Positions 36,136 through 46,900 of a stretch of 64,000 bases of DNA are shown one piece after another. The translations under genes were made by a program, and so were the position numbers. Every line of letters starts with the position of its first letter. The stretch's first letter is position 1. The DNA is taken from assembly GCF_014205845.1 (NCBI RefSeq), contig NZ_JACHCR010000012.1, forward strand, positions 109,004 to 173,003, read 5' to 3'. The notes under the pieces are model-generated. The model worked only from the letters and a program-made list of their open reading frames with translations. It had not been told where the DNA came from and made no database searches. This DNA comes from Mucilaginibacter cryoferens (GTDB lineage: Bacteria > Bacteroidota > Bacteroidia > Sphingobacteriales > Sphingobacteriaceae).

Positions 36136-38934
36136 ATGAAAATCACAATACCTGCAATAATAATACTCTGCTTGAGTACGGTTTCTGTTTTCGCGCAAAA
36201 TACGTATTCTATTAAAGGCGCGGTAGCCGATACCGCTTCAAACTCCAAACTTACCAACGCTACAGTTGCTGTTTTAAATTCCAAAGACTCGGTTCTGCAA
36301 AAATTTACCAGGGTAAGCGACGGCCAGTTTGCCATCAGTAACCTAAAAAAAGGTAAATTTATTTTACAGATAAGCTATTCGGGCTATGCCGATTTTGTGG
36401 AGCGCTTTACGCTCGATTCGGTACATACCACGCACAATTTTGGGCACATTGGTATGATTCTGAAAACGCAACTACTAAAAGAGGTAATTATAAAGGCCCA
36501 GGTAGCAGCCGTTAAAATTAAAGGCGATACCACCGAGTTTAATGCCAAAGCTTTTACCGTACAACCTAATGCCAAGGTTGAAGACCTGCTGAAAGAGCTG
36601 CCGGGCATACAGGTGGATAAGGATGGAAAAATTACCGCCCAAGGCCAAACCGTTAGTAAGGTTTTGGTTGATGGCGAAGAGTTTTTTGGCGACGACCCCA
36701 CACTGGTTACCAAAAACCTGCGGGCCGATATGGTTGATAAAGTGCAGCTTTATGATAAAAAAAGTGATCAGGCCGCATTTACCGGTATTGATGATGGCGT
36801 AAAGAATAAAACCATTAACATAAAGCTTAAAGAGGATAAAAAGAACGGCTATTTTGGCAAACTGGATGCCGAAGGCGGTACCGACAAGTACTACCAGGAG
36901 CAGTTGATGTTTAACCGTTTTAAGGGCAAACAAAAATTTTCGGTTTACGGTACTATAGGTAATACCGGTAAGGTAGGCCTTGGCTGGAGGGAAGAAAGTA
37001 AATACGGCGGCTCGGGATTGGAATTTGGCGACGATGGCGGCATATTTATTAATGGCAGTGGCGGCGAAAGCGACCTTGATAGCTGGAATGGCCGTTTTGA
37101 AGGTGAGGGTATCCCGCTGGCACGCACCGCCGGTGCACACTACGATACCAAATGGGATGGCGATAAACAATCCATCAACGGTAATTATAAAATAGGCTCG
37201 CTTGATGTGGATGGGACCAAAAACACATTAACCCAAAATACGCTGCCCGGCAATTTCATCAACAGTAATTCTGATCAGGCCTTTCATAAATATATGTTTC
37301 GCCAAAAGCTTGATGTAACTTACCAGGTAAAAATTGATACCTCATCAAACCTAAAGCTTATGGCAGATGGTACCGGTAAAAACAGCAAGGTTGATAATAC
37401 GTATTCATCTACAAGCTTACGCCAGGATGGCAGCAAGCTTAACACCAATAACCGTACGGTAAATAATGATGTTACTGAAAAGATATTTCACGCCAGTGCC
37501 TTTTATACCAAAAAGTTTAAGAAAGTGGGGCGTACTTTATCTGTAAACGTAAGCGAAGCTTATAACGAGAGCGATGCCAACGGCTTTTTAAAATCGACCA
37601 CTACTTTTTTTGATACGCTGGGCCATGCAACCACGCCACAACCTATAGATCAGCGTAAAAGCACTCAAACTAAAAACAATGTATTAAGCTCTACCGTTAC
37701 TTATACCGAACCGCTTTCTAAAAAATTATCGGCCGTTATCAACTACGGCATCAATGTTAATAACGGCACCTCCGATAGGCGCTCCTACAACCAATCGGCT
37801 CCAGGAGTTTATAATGTACAGATAGATTCGTTGAGTAACGATTATAGGCTTAACCAGCTATCTAACCAGTTTGGCTTAAATTTTAATTATAAAAGCAAAA
37901 AAGCCACTTTCAACTTCGGCTCAAAAGTATCAACAGTTAATTTTAAACAGATAGATCTGTTTGATGATGCAAACTCGCGCACACGCAATTTTGTAAACTG
38001 GTTTCCGCAGGCTACCTATCAGTATCGTTTTTCGCAGCAGCAATCAATCCGCATCAGCTACAATGGCAATACCTCGCAGCCAACAATTGATCAGATACAG
38101 CCGGTAAGAGTAAATACCGATCCGCTTAATATAACGCTGGGTAACCCCAACCTTAAGCCATCATTTACCAACCGTTTTTCGTTGTGGTACAACTCCTATA
38201 AAGTTATCAGCAACGAATCGCTTTACATTGGCGGCTCGTACAGTAACACCATGAACCCCATAGTAAGTAACGTAGTTACCGATACCGCTACAGGTAAAAG
38301 TGTTTTCCAATCCTCAAATCTGCATAAGCAAACCATTAATATGGATGCCAACGTTTATTATGGCCGTAAAATACCAATTGGCGATCTAAACGCCGGCCTT
38401 AGTGCCGATGCCAATGGCAATACCTATTATAATTTATCAAACAACAAGCTTAACAAAACAACTTCGTATACCTATTCGGCTAATTTCAACCTGTCAAAAT
38501 ACAAGCAGAAAAAGTACGACGCCTGGGCTTCTGCGGGGCCAACCTATACGCTTAACTCGTCGTCGCTTTTGCCAAACGTAAATAATAATGGCAGCGGGTT
38601 TAATGCCAACGGCGGCTTTAACGTTTATTTACCGGCCAAATTCTCAATAGGCAGCGATTGCTCCTATCAATATAATGCCAAAACACAATCGTTCCCCGAA
38701 GATTTTAAACGCACAACTTTAAATGCCAACATCGGCAAATCATTTATGAAAGATGAAAGCATCAAAGTAATGTTAAGCGGCAACGACCTGCTTAATCAAA
38801 ATAAAGGATACAACAGAAGCGGATCGGCAGGGATACTCACACAAGAAAGATATACCGCCATTAAAAGATATTTTATGCTATCGCTTACCTGGGATTTTAA
38901 TCACGTTGGCGGCGGCGCGGCACCTAAAAAATAA
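36136..38934 (+). CDS. Outer-membrane beta-barrel protein, TonB-receptor-like
   Basis: About 932 residues from the ATG at 36136; the frame extends upstream only to a TTG. A signal peptide (1-20, ending VFAQ) leads to a carboxypeptidase-regulatory-like domain (about 22-110) and a plug-like domain containing KVEDLLKELPGIQVDKDGKITAQG and VLVDGEEFFGDDP. A long barrel of the outer-membrane beta-barrel family 3 type follows. These resemble TonB receptors without a SusD partner. A GLPGLI-type gene follows five bases later, a common pairing in Bacteroidota. The cargo is unknown. Confidence 0.88.
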   Translation: MKITIPAIIILCLSTVSVFAQNTYSIKGAVADTASNSKLTNATVAVLNSKDSVLQKFTRVSDGQFAISNLKKGKFILQISYSGYADFVERFTLDSVHTTHNFGHIGMILKTQLLKEVIIKAQVAAVKIKGDTTEFNAKAFTVQPNAKVEDLLKELPGIQVDKDGKITAQGQTVSKVLVDGEEFFGDDPTLVTKNLRADMVDKVQLYDKKSDQAAFTGIDDGVKNKTINIKLKEDKKNGYFGKLDAEGGTDKYYQEQLMFNRFKGKQKFSVYGTIGNTGKVGLGWREESKYGGSGLEFGDDGGIFINGSGGESDLDSWNGRFEGEGIPLARTAGAHYDTKWDGDKQSINGNYKIGSLDVDGTKNTLTQNTLPGNFINSNSDQAFHKYMFRQKLDVTYQVKIDTSSNLKLMADGTGKNSKVDNTYSSTSLRQDGSKLNTNNRTVNNDVTEKIFHASAFYTKKFKKVGRTLSVNVSEAYNESDANGFLKSTTTFFDTLGHATTPQPIDQRKSTQTKNNVLSSTVTYTEPLSKKLSAVINYGINVNNGTSDRRSYNQSAPGVYNVQIDSLSNDYRLNQLSNQFGLNFNYKSKKATFNFGSKVSTVNFKQIDLFDDANSRTRNFVNWFPQATYQYRFSQQQSIRISYNGNTSQPTIDQIQPVRVNTDPLNITLGNPNLKPSFTNRFSLWYNSYKVISNESLYIGGSYSNTMNPIVSNVVTDTATGKSVFQSSNLHKQTINMDANVYYGRKIPIGDLNAGLSADANGNTYYNLSNNKLNKTTSYTYSANFNLSKYKQKKYDAWASAGPTYTLNSSSLLPNVNNNGSGFNANGGFNVYLPAKFSIGSDCSYQYNAKTQSFPEDFKRTTLNANIGKSFMKDESIKVMLSGNDLLNQNKGYNRSGSAGILTQERYTAIKRYFMLSLTWDFNHVGGGAAPKK

Positions 38935-38939
38935 AAGCT

Positions 38940-39716
38940 ATGAAAAACCTTATAATACTTACCACCTGTATACTTGCCTTTGGCAGCAGCGCTGTGCTGG
39001 CGCAAAACAAACACTTTACCATCAACGGCAGTATTGAGTTTGAGAAAACAGTGAACATGCACGCCTTTTTTGAAAAGCAGATCAATAAAAACAACGAGGA
39101 TTTTCTTCGCCCTGCTTTTGACTCCTATAAAAAAACACAGCCACAGTTTAAAAAGCTTAAAAGCACTTTAACATTTGCCAACAACAAAACGCTGTACACT
39201 CCTATTGAATCTGACGCGCCCGACAATGGCTTTTTTGGTGACAGCCCTATAGTGAACCAGGTAAATACCATAGCCGACGATTTAACAACCGGCTTGAGCA
39301 CCAACCAGAAAAAAGTTTTTGAACAAACTTTCCTGGTAAAAGATACCTTACGTAAAATAAACTGGAAAATAACCAGCGAAACCCGCGAGATAGCCGGTTT
39401 TACCTGTAGGCGGGCAAACGCGCTGGTGATGGATTCTATTTACGTGGTAGCCTTTTATACAGATGATATTGCAGTATCTGGCGGTCCCGAAAGTTTTACC
39501 GGGCTTCCCGGAATGATATTAGGACTTGCACTCCCGCATGAAAATGTAACCTGGTTTGCTACCAAGGTAAATGAAATAGCAATTGATGATAAATCTCTTG
39601 TACCACCTAAAAAAGGGAAAGTGGTAAACAACCAGCAACTGGCCGCAACCCTAAAAAATGTAATGAAGGATTGGGGTACTTACGCCGATGCCTATTTAAA
39701 AGCTTTTAGCCTGTAA
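38940..39716 (+). CDS. GLPGLI-family exported protein
   Basis: A 258-residue protein with a signal peptide (1-21, ending VLAQ). The family motif is present as GLPGMILGLALPHENV (around residues 191-206), preceded by the conserved ITSETREIAGFTCRRANA segment and a VVAFYTDDIAVSGGPESF stretch. GLPGLI proteins have no established function and are usually encoded next to outer-membrane barrels, as here with a five-base gap. A transcription terminator lies 20 bases downstream. Confidence 0.88.
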   Translation: MKNLIILTTCILAFGSSAVLAQNKHFTINGSIEFEKTVNMHAFFEKQINKNNEDFLRPAFDSYKKTQPQFKKLKSTLTFANNKTLYTPIESDAPDNGFFGDSPIVNQVNTIADDLTTGLSTNQKKVFEQTFLVKDTLRKINWKITSETREIAGFTCRRANALVMDSIYVVAFYTDDIAVSGGPESFTGLPGMILGLALPHENVTWFATKVNEIAIDDKSLVPPKKGKVVNNQQLAATLKNVMKDWGTYADAYLKAFSL

Positions 39717-39735
39717 CCAAATCATAATCCTGTGT

Positions 39736-39776
39736 AACACCCTGGTACGCCTGGCATACCGGGGTGTTTGTGTTTT
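39736..39776 (+). terminator. Rho-independent terminator after the GLPGLI gene
   Basis: AACACCCTGGTA and TACCGGGGTGTT form a 12-bp stem with one G-T pair (39736-39747 with 39757-39768), a nine-base loop, and TGTGTTTT after it. Confidence 0.85.
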
Positions 39777-39825
39777 AGCTTTATAGATGCAAGTGCCTAT
39801 TTAAAAACAAATAAACAGATGCGCC

Positions 39826-41964
39826 CTACCTATACCCTTTAATTCCCTTAACATCAGCCCCGGCCGGCTTTATGCTGATGGCCGCGCCACCACCTTTGGC
39901 CAGCTGGATATTGAGTTTGGTATCGGCGTTAACCACATAGCTATTAATTTGATAAGCTTCGGGGTTGGTTTTCCACTCGGCGTTACCGGCATCGGCATAA
40001 ATGGTGGCTATGTACTTTTTGCTCTTATCCAAAAAGTCTAAAGGGATTGTGGCTTTACGGCTGTTCTGGTTGGTAATGGCACCAATAAACCAGTTATCGG
40101 TACCTTTTGCTTTGCGGGCGGTGGTGATGTAATCGCCGGGCTCGGCTTCTATGATCTTAGTGTCGTCCCAGTCAACAGCCACATCTTTAATAAATTGAAA
40201 GGCATCCATGTGTGCATCATAGTTTTCGGTAAGGTCGGCAGCCATTTGCAGGGGGCTGTACATGGTTACATATAGCGCCAGCTGCTTGGCAAGCGTAGTG
40301 TGCACCTGCCTGCTGGGTACATCGCTGTAGCCTTTAATTTTAAAAATGCCGGGGGTATAATCCATGGGGCCGCCCATGAGGCGGGTAAAGGGCATTATGG
40401 TTTCATGTTCCGGCTCGTTACCCGTGCTAAAAGCGTTATACTCGTTACCACGCCCAGCCTCACTGGCCATCCAGTTTGGATAGGTGCGCGATTGCCCCGT
40501 TGGCCGCACAGGTTCATGTGCATCCAGCATTACCCGGTAACCGGCTGCTTTTTGGGCTACACGTACATAATGGTTTATCATCCATTGCCCGTCATGATGC
40601 TCGCCGCGCGGGATGATCTTACCTACGTAACCGGTTTTTACTGCGGGATAGCCATACTTGTTCATAAACCTAAAGGCGGTATCCATCTGGCGTTCATAAT
40701 CTGTTGCCGAGCCGGATGTTTCATTGTGCATAATAATTTTCACCCCTTTGGCAGCGGCATATTGGCTAAGCTCCTTCACATCAAAATCGGGGTAGGGTTT
40801 GGTAAAATCAAAAACGTTCTCTTTCCAGTTGCCAAACCACTCTTCCCAGCCTTCGTTCCATCCTTCAACCAAAACACCACCGATACCGTTTTTAGCGGCA
40901 AAATCAATGTAATGCTTTACGTTGGCGGTGGTAGCGCCGTGTTTGCCGCTTGGTTTAAGGTTGCCGGCGGCATCCACATCGGCCATGCTACTGGCGTAGC
41001 TCCAGGTACTTTTACCAATCTGCATCTCCCACCATACGCCCACAAACTTCATGGGTTTAATATAAGAGGGATCGGCAATTTTTGAGGGATCGTTTAAATT
41101 GAGTATCATTTTGGATGAAAGGATCTCCGCTGCCTTATCGCTCACAATAATGGTACGCCACGGTGTTTTGCCGGGTGCAACCATATAGGCTTTGTTACCC
41201 ACAGCATCGGGTACCAGGTTGACCGATAGCGTATAAGTTGCCCTATCTACATGTAACTGCATCGATGTATAGTTAACCAGCGCCGCTTCGTGAATGTTAA
41301 TATACAAGCCCTCTGCTGTTTTCATCATCAGCGGGGTTTGCACAGCATATTGGTCTGGCACTACGCGTACGGCAATATCGGTAGCGGCTTTGTAGGGTAC
41401 AAAAGCATCTACCCCACTTAGTTTTGAGGTGGTGTATTTATACTCGTTACTATCGTAATCGCCCGGAATCCAAAAGGTTTTATGATCGCCGGTGAGGCTA
41501 AACTGGGTAACTTCGTCGCTCACAATAAAGTAACGCAGGTTGCCTTGTTGCGGAAACTCGTAGCGAAAACCTACCCCATCCTCAAACACCCGGAAAACAA
41601 TATCCATTAGCCTGCCCGGCGCATCGGTTTGTTTAAGGTGAACGGTAAGCTGCTGGTAGTGGTTACGTATTACGCTTACCTCGCCCCAAACGGGTTTCCA
41701 AAGCTCATCTACGTTGGTGGTTTCGGTGCCGATGAGCTGCAGATGCGCATCAAACCCAACATCGTTTAATAGTTTTATTCCCAGCCGCGACGGCTTAATT
41801 ACCGGCTGCCGGTTATAGCTTACCGCATATTGAGGGTGGCCATCGGCATCAATTGCAAAATCGAGTTTAACTTTGTTAAGTTCTGCTGTGGCTGTCTTTT
41901 TATCCTGCGCAAACACGTTTACAGATATGGAGAAGCTTAGCAGGTATATATATACTTTTTTCAT
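39826..41964 (-). CDS. GH97 alpha-glucosidase, SusB-like (inverting type)
   Basis: A 712-residue exported protein (signal 1-19, ending VFAQ) with the GH97 layout: N-terminal beta-sandwich (about 25-290), (beta/alpha)8 barrel (about 300-590) and C-terminal beta domain. Glu415 (HNETSG), Glu484 (DAHEPVRPTG) and Glu508 (GRGNEY) fall at the same mutual spacing as Glu439, Glu508 and Glu532 of Bacteroides SusB, so it should be an inverting, calcium-dependent alpha-glucosidase. It is the last gene after susC and susD on the minus strand, where it would split alpha-glucans delivered by that pair. The exact linkage is not certain. Confidence 0.93.
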   Translation of the reverse strand: MKKVYIYLLSFSISVNVFAQDKKTATAELNKVKLDFAIDADGHPQYAVSYNRQPVIKPSRLGIKLLNDVGFDAHLQLIGTETTNVDELWKPVWGEVSVIRNHYQQLTVHLKQTDAPGRLMDIVFRVFEDGVGFRYEFPQQGNLRYFIVSDEVTQFSLTGDHKTFWIPGDYDSNEYKYTTSKLSGVDAFVPYKAATDIAVRVVPDQYAVQTPLMMKTAEGLYINIHEAALVNYTSMQLHVDRATYTLSVNLVPDAVGNKAYMVAPGKTPWRTIIVSDKAAEILSSKMILNLNDPSKIADPSYIKPMKFVGVWWEMQIGKSTWSYASSMADVDAAGNLKPSGKHGATTANVKHYIDFAAKNGIGGVLVEGWNEGWEEWFGNWKENVFDFTKPYPDFDVKELSQYAAAKGVKIIMHNETSGSATDYERQMDTAFRFMNKYGYPAVKTGYVGKIIPRGEHHDGQWMINHYVRVAQKAAGYRVMLDAHEPVRPTGQSRTYPNWMASEAGRGNEYNAFSTGNEPEHETIMPFTRLMGGPMDYTPGIFKIKGYSDVPSRQVHTTLAKQLALYVTMYSPLQMAADLTENYDAHMDAFQFIKDVAVDWDDTKIIEAEPGDYITTARKAKGTDNWFIGAITNQNSRKATIPLDFLDKSKKYIATIYADAGNAEWKTNPEAYQINSYVVNADTKLNIQLAKGGGAAISIKPAGADVKGIKGYR

Positions 41965-42096
41965 GTATGGTTTATTATTGATAAAACACCGGGTTATAAA
42001 CCCAAAGGCTTATAAAGTTTTGTGATGATTTACAGAGAAAGGGGTAAAAAGTGCAGGGCCATCTCACAAGCCCCGCACCCATAATCAACTATATAC

Positions 42097-43920
42097 TCAA
42101 TAACCCGGGTTCTGTTTCATTTTGCTGTTGGAGTTGATCTCGTTGAGCGGAATAGGCCAGGTGTATGATTTGCTATCGTCCCACTGGAAAGCGCCCGAAA
42201 CATTGATGGCCGTTTTATAGTAAGCTGCTTCAGATTTACCTATCCTCCAGCGGCATACATCAAACCACCAGCTCCCCTCGTTAAACAATTCGGCCCAGCG
42301 CTCGTAATACAGCGGATTGTTGCCCAGTACCGGATCGCCAATGGCCGAGGTTTGGTCTGTTAACGATTTGTAATCCACAGCTACCGATGGGGTGTTTACA
42401 GGCAAGTTATATGCCCTGCGTTTTACTTTGTTCAAATATTCTAAAGCCGTAGCATTATCGCCCGCGCCTTTTGATGCTTCGGCAAACAACAGGTATACAT
42501 CGGCCATGCGTAACAGGTAATAGTCCCATGCATCGGCTATAGAATTGGTTGGCGCATTACCTTCGCCGGTATTTTCGTTATACAAGGTTGGGGCATATTT
42601 ACGTACGCTCCAGGCATATACACCGCTGTTATAAGCCAGCCCGTTTGGTTTTGCCGATGGGGCGTAATGCACGCCATCAAACCGTACAGAATCTACCCAG
42701 GGTTGTAAACCATTCACAAACAAACGCGGATCGGCAGTTTTATTTGTACGCACGGCTAAAGACTGGGTCATATAAACCGGGTCCATTATTTTCTCAGGAT
42801 TTTTATAGCTTGGGTTGCTGCCTGTATATTTAGGGTTAGCCACAATATTATAGGCTGTGCCCAGCGGGAAACCGAAACGGGTAATATTGCCATCGTGCAT
42901 AAACTCGTTGCCATAACCCAAAGCAAAAGCATTTTCTGGTTTACCATCACCGCCTAAGCTCCATGGTGCCCATATTAACCCATTAAGCGTTGTGGCATTG
43001 GCAGCACCGCTATAAATACCGTAACCTCCTTTAGAGTCGTTATCAACATTCAACTCAAATAACGATTCTTCATTAAATTTGTTGGCCGTGTTACCGTTAA
43101 AGGCATCCTTATACTTATCAAACGGCATTAAGGTTTTACCACTGTTCTGAATAACATCTAACAGCGTGGTTTTGGCATTGGCCCAATCCTGGGTGTATAC
43201 ATAGGCTTTACCCAGCAAACCTTTGGCAGCCCATTCGCTCACACGGCCACGGTCGTCGCCGCTCCATACTTTGCCTTTTAACAGGTCGGCGGCTTTTTTC
43301 AGATCGGCCTCAATAAAGTTCCACACATCTTTTACAGACGAGCGGGCTTTTTGGGTGCTGTTTAAGTCGGTAGGCAAACCATCGTAAATAGGAACCCCCA
43401 TTTTATCGCCGCCGCCGGCACTGGTAATATAGCTTTCGCCAAACAAGGTTTCCAGCTGCATGTAGTAAAAAGCACGTAAAAAATAAGCCTGACCTAAAAT
43501 GGCGTTTACATCGGCCGCGTCTTCGGGCTTGGCGTATTTGCTGGTAAACAAAGCTGCTGCCGCAATAGTAGCGTTACAGTTTTTAACGCCGGTATACATG
43601 GTTTGCCAGGCCTCCAAAGCATATTGGTTGGTAATGGCCAGGTTAGTATTGGCCATCTCGTTCCATGAACCATCGCCATTGTACAGCGAGTTTACGGTGT
43701 GCATACTGTTTGATAAGGCTTTGGGCAAAAAGTGAAAGCCCAGGTAACCCTGATCGCGCAGGTTGGAGTAGCCAGCCGCCAGCACGCTATTTAAATCAGC
43801 CGTACTTTGCGGGTATCCGCCTGTAGAGTACTGATCCGTTGGTGCAACATTCAACGGATCTTTTTTGCAACCGGAAACTAAAGATATTGCCAGTATTGCT
43901 ATATATATTTTCTTATACAT
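42097..43920 (-). CDS. SusD/RagB-family nutrient-binding lipoprotein
   Basis: About 607 residues from the ATG at 43920; an in-frame start at 43962 would overlap the end of susC and hide the signal. It has a lipoprotein signal (LVSGCKKD, Cys18) and the SusD fold, with YSTGGYPQSTADLNSVLAAGYSNLRD near the N terminus and the LADVYLLFAEASKGAGDN-like helix near residue 500 (LRMADVYLLFAEA). The C terminus has the usual WPIPLNEINSN segment. It works with the SusC barrel encoded 22 bases upstream. Confidence 0.94.
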   Translation of the reverse strand: MYKKIYIAILAISLVSGCKKDPLNVAPTDQYSTGGYPQSTADLNSVLAAGYSNLRDQGYLGFHFLPKALSNSMHTVNSLYNGDGSWNEMANTNLAITNQYALEAWQTMYTGVKNCNATIAAAALFTSKYAKPEDAADVNAILGQAYFLRAFYYMQLETLFGESYITSAGGGDKMGVPIYDGLPTDLNSTQKARSSVKDVWNFIEADLKKAADLLKGKVWSGDDRGRVSEWAAKGLLGKAYVYTQDWANAKTTLLDVIQNSGKTLMPFDKYKDAFNGNTANKFNEESLFELNVDNDSKGGYGIYSGAANATTLNGLIWAPWSLGGDGKPENAFALGYGNEFMHDGNITRFGFPLGTAYNIVANPKYTGSNPSYKNPEKIMDPVYMTQSLAVRTNKTADPRLFVNGLQPWVDSVRFDGVHYAPSAKPNGLAYNSGVYAWSVRKYAPTLYNENTGEGNAPTNSIADAWDYYLLRMADVYLLFAEASKGAGDNATALEYLNKVKRRAYNLPVNTPSVAVDYKSLTDQTSAIGDPVLGNNPLYYERWAELFNEGSWWFDVCRWRIGKSEAAYYKTAINVSGAFQWDDSKSYTWPIPLNEINSNSKMKQNPGY

Positions 43921-43942
43921 GTCTGTAATTTTTATTTTAACA

Positions 43943-46900
43943 TTAAAAAGTAAGATCAACACCTGCCGAATAAATTCTCACCTGCGGATATTGCGAAACC
44001 TGGTCGAGCCCGCGTGTGGTTACCCCATAACCACTTGGCGATTGTGCAAAGCCCAGTTCGGGATCAAGCCCCGAATACTTGGTGATGGTGAACACATTAT
44101 TGGCCATTACAAATATGCGGGCACCCTTAATGTAAGCGCGCGATAAAGCTGCTTTTGGAAATGAGTAGCCTATTTGCAAATTTTTGAGTTTCAGATAATT
44201 CCCGCTCTCTACAAAATAGCTGTTTACCGACGAGTAGTTTTTGTTAGGATCGTTGGTAAAACCATTGGCATCAACTATACCAATACGCGGCTGCGATGTA
44301 ACCTGGTTACTGCCCAAAAACGATGCGCCAAATACCTGGCTGGTGGTATTGCCATCAGAAAAAGGCGTTTGGGTATACGCTTTTACGCCGTTATACAACT
44401 GCACCCCGGCAACACCGTTAAACAGTAAGGCGGCATCAAAACCTTTATAGCCAACATGTATATTAATACCGTAAACCAGTTTAGGGTTAGGGTTACCTAT
44501 TATCTGGCGGTCGGCATCGGTAATTTTGCCATTACCGTCAAGGTCCTGGTAATGCAGGTCGCCGGCATGAGCTACGTGGCCGTCAACGGTTTGGCCTGCT
44601 GCTTCCTGGTCGGTTTTAAATATGCCCAATACTTTGTAGCCGTAAAAAGAACCAAATGGCAGGCCCGCTTTTGTTAGCGTAATGTTTTGGCTTGGGGTGG
44701 CGCTAAATGCGGCATCGCCGTAGCTGTAGTAGTTATAACCATCTGGTATGCTGCTGGTGGCAATACCATCCAGCTTGGTTACTTTGTTTTTGTTAAAGCC
44801 TGCGGTTGCGCTTACATCATAACTAAACGCGCCTGCCTGGTTTTTAACACCTACCATAAAATCGAACCCACGGTTATTAACTGCGCCTATATTGGCTAAA
44901 AAAGGAGTTGTAATACCCGTGCTTAGCGGCAGGTTAATACCGTAAAGCATGTTGCTGGTATTTTTGTTATAATACTCGGCAGAGAAATAAATTTTACCAT
45001 TAAGGGCCTCGCCATCTAAGCCAATATTGGTTTCGGTAACAGTTTCCCAGTGTAAGGCGGGGTTTGGTATGGCGTTAATAGAATTGGCAATAACCAACGG
45101 ACCGCCCGGTGCAAAATTTTGCGCACCAGATGCTATGCCATTGGTGGCATTAAACTGGCTGTAAGTTGCCAAAAACTTGTACTGCCCAATATTGCTGTTA
45201 CCTAACTGCCCGTAGCTGCCACGCAGTTTTAAGTTGTTTATTACGGGTACATTATTTTTCCAGAAACTTTCTTCGCTCACATTCCAGCCGGCAGATGCTG
45301 CGGGGAACGTTCCCTTTTGCTTGTTGGGGCCAAAGGTGGTAAAATTGGCATCCTGCCTTATAGAGCCTGATAGATAATATTTACCGGCGTAGTTGTAGTT
45401 TAAACGGCCAAATTCGGATTTGATGAGGCCATTTGGATCATAATGGCCGGCCAGCGACAAGTTTGATGCCGACGATTGTACAAACGAATAACCGGGTAAA
45501 CCAACCGAGCTTTCGGTGCCTATAATGTTGTTAAACTTATTGATGATCTGCTCAAAACCGGCAATGGCATTAATATGATGTTTGCCAAAGTTTTCATCGT
45601 AGGTTAACACATAGTTGGTTAACAACTGGGTGCTTTGCAATGATGATTTGGTAAGCGAGTTGGTACCAATACCTACCTTGCCTATCGAAAACTTATCCTG
45701 AAAGGTATCCTGGGTTTCCAGGTAATAGTTATACCCCAAATTGGTACGGAAGCTTAAGTGGAATGGTAAGGCGATCTCTGCAAAAAAGTTGGTTTGCAGG
45801 TTATTTTTAAAGTTTTGCGCATCGGCAAAATGAGCGGTACCAACCGGGTTTGGTCCGCCAAATTGCGATACCTGGTCATACCCTTGCGGTACTATGCCGT
45901 AATTGCCGTTTTTATCCATAATGGGGATAATGGGCAGCGTACGGAAAGGCGCATTGTGCAACTGCGCTTCAGAACCTACCGGCGGCGCCGTTTTGCGTTG
46001 CGACATCGCTATCTGTTCGCCTATCTTAATGTATTTACCCAGTTTATAGTCGGTATTAACACGGGCGCCGCCAATGTTGGAGTAATTTTTTATGTAGATA
46101 CCTTTCTGATCGTTATAAAAACCCGATACCAGGTAATTTACAACAGGCGATGAACCGGCGATAGACAGGTTGTAGTTTTGCTCGTAAGCGTTACCATACA
46201 AGGCGTTTACCCAATCGGTATTGGCCAGGGTATCAATCCCTGCTTTTGGCGAACCGTCGGCATTTTCAAAATAAGCCGGGTGAATGTAGTTCTCTAATTT
46301 AATAAAGTCGTTTTTATCCAGCAGGTGTATCAGCTTTGGCTTGGTGATACCGTAACGCGCGCTTAGGTTAATAACCGGTTGGGCCGAGTTGCCCCGTTTG
46401 GTAGTGATAAGGATAACACCACCCGCAGCAGCCGAGCCGTAAATAGCGGCGGCAGCGGCATCTTTCAACACATCAACCGAGGCAATATCCTGTACGTTAA
46501 TGTTGTTACCATCGGGTACCCGTACACCATCTACAATGTATAATGGGCTTGGCTGGCTTAACGAAGCCACACCACGAATAATAATGATGGGCGTAGCATC
46601 GGGCGCACCAGAATTTTTAACAATATCAACACCCGCTACCCGGCCCTGCAAGGCTTCGGTGGGGTTGGTGATGGGTTGATTTTTAAACTGATCGCCTTTT
46701 ACGGATGCTACCGAACCGGTAATATCCCGGCGGCGTTGTGTACCGTAGCCCACAACCACAACTTCGTTCAGTTGCTTTTCTTCGTCTTTAAGGGTTACGT
46801 TGATGTTTGTTTGACTGCCAACAGTAACCTGCTGCCTGGTAAAGCCCACCATGGTAAATACCAGTACAGAGGAGCTGTTATCGACGGTGATGGAGTAGGT

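Noticed and set aside
36475..37170. 231-codon frame on the minus strand inside the barrel gene
   Set aside because: Shadow of the plus-strand coding sequence; the plus-strand frame has clear signal, plug and barrel features.
40300..41085. 261-codon frame antisense to the GH97 gene
   Set aside because: Antisense shadow; the GH97 reading has intact catalytic residues.
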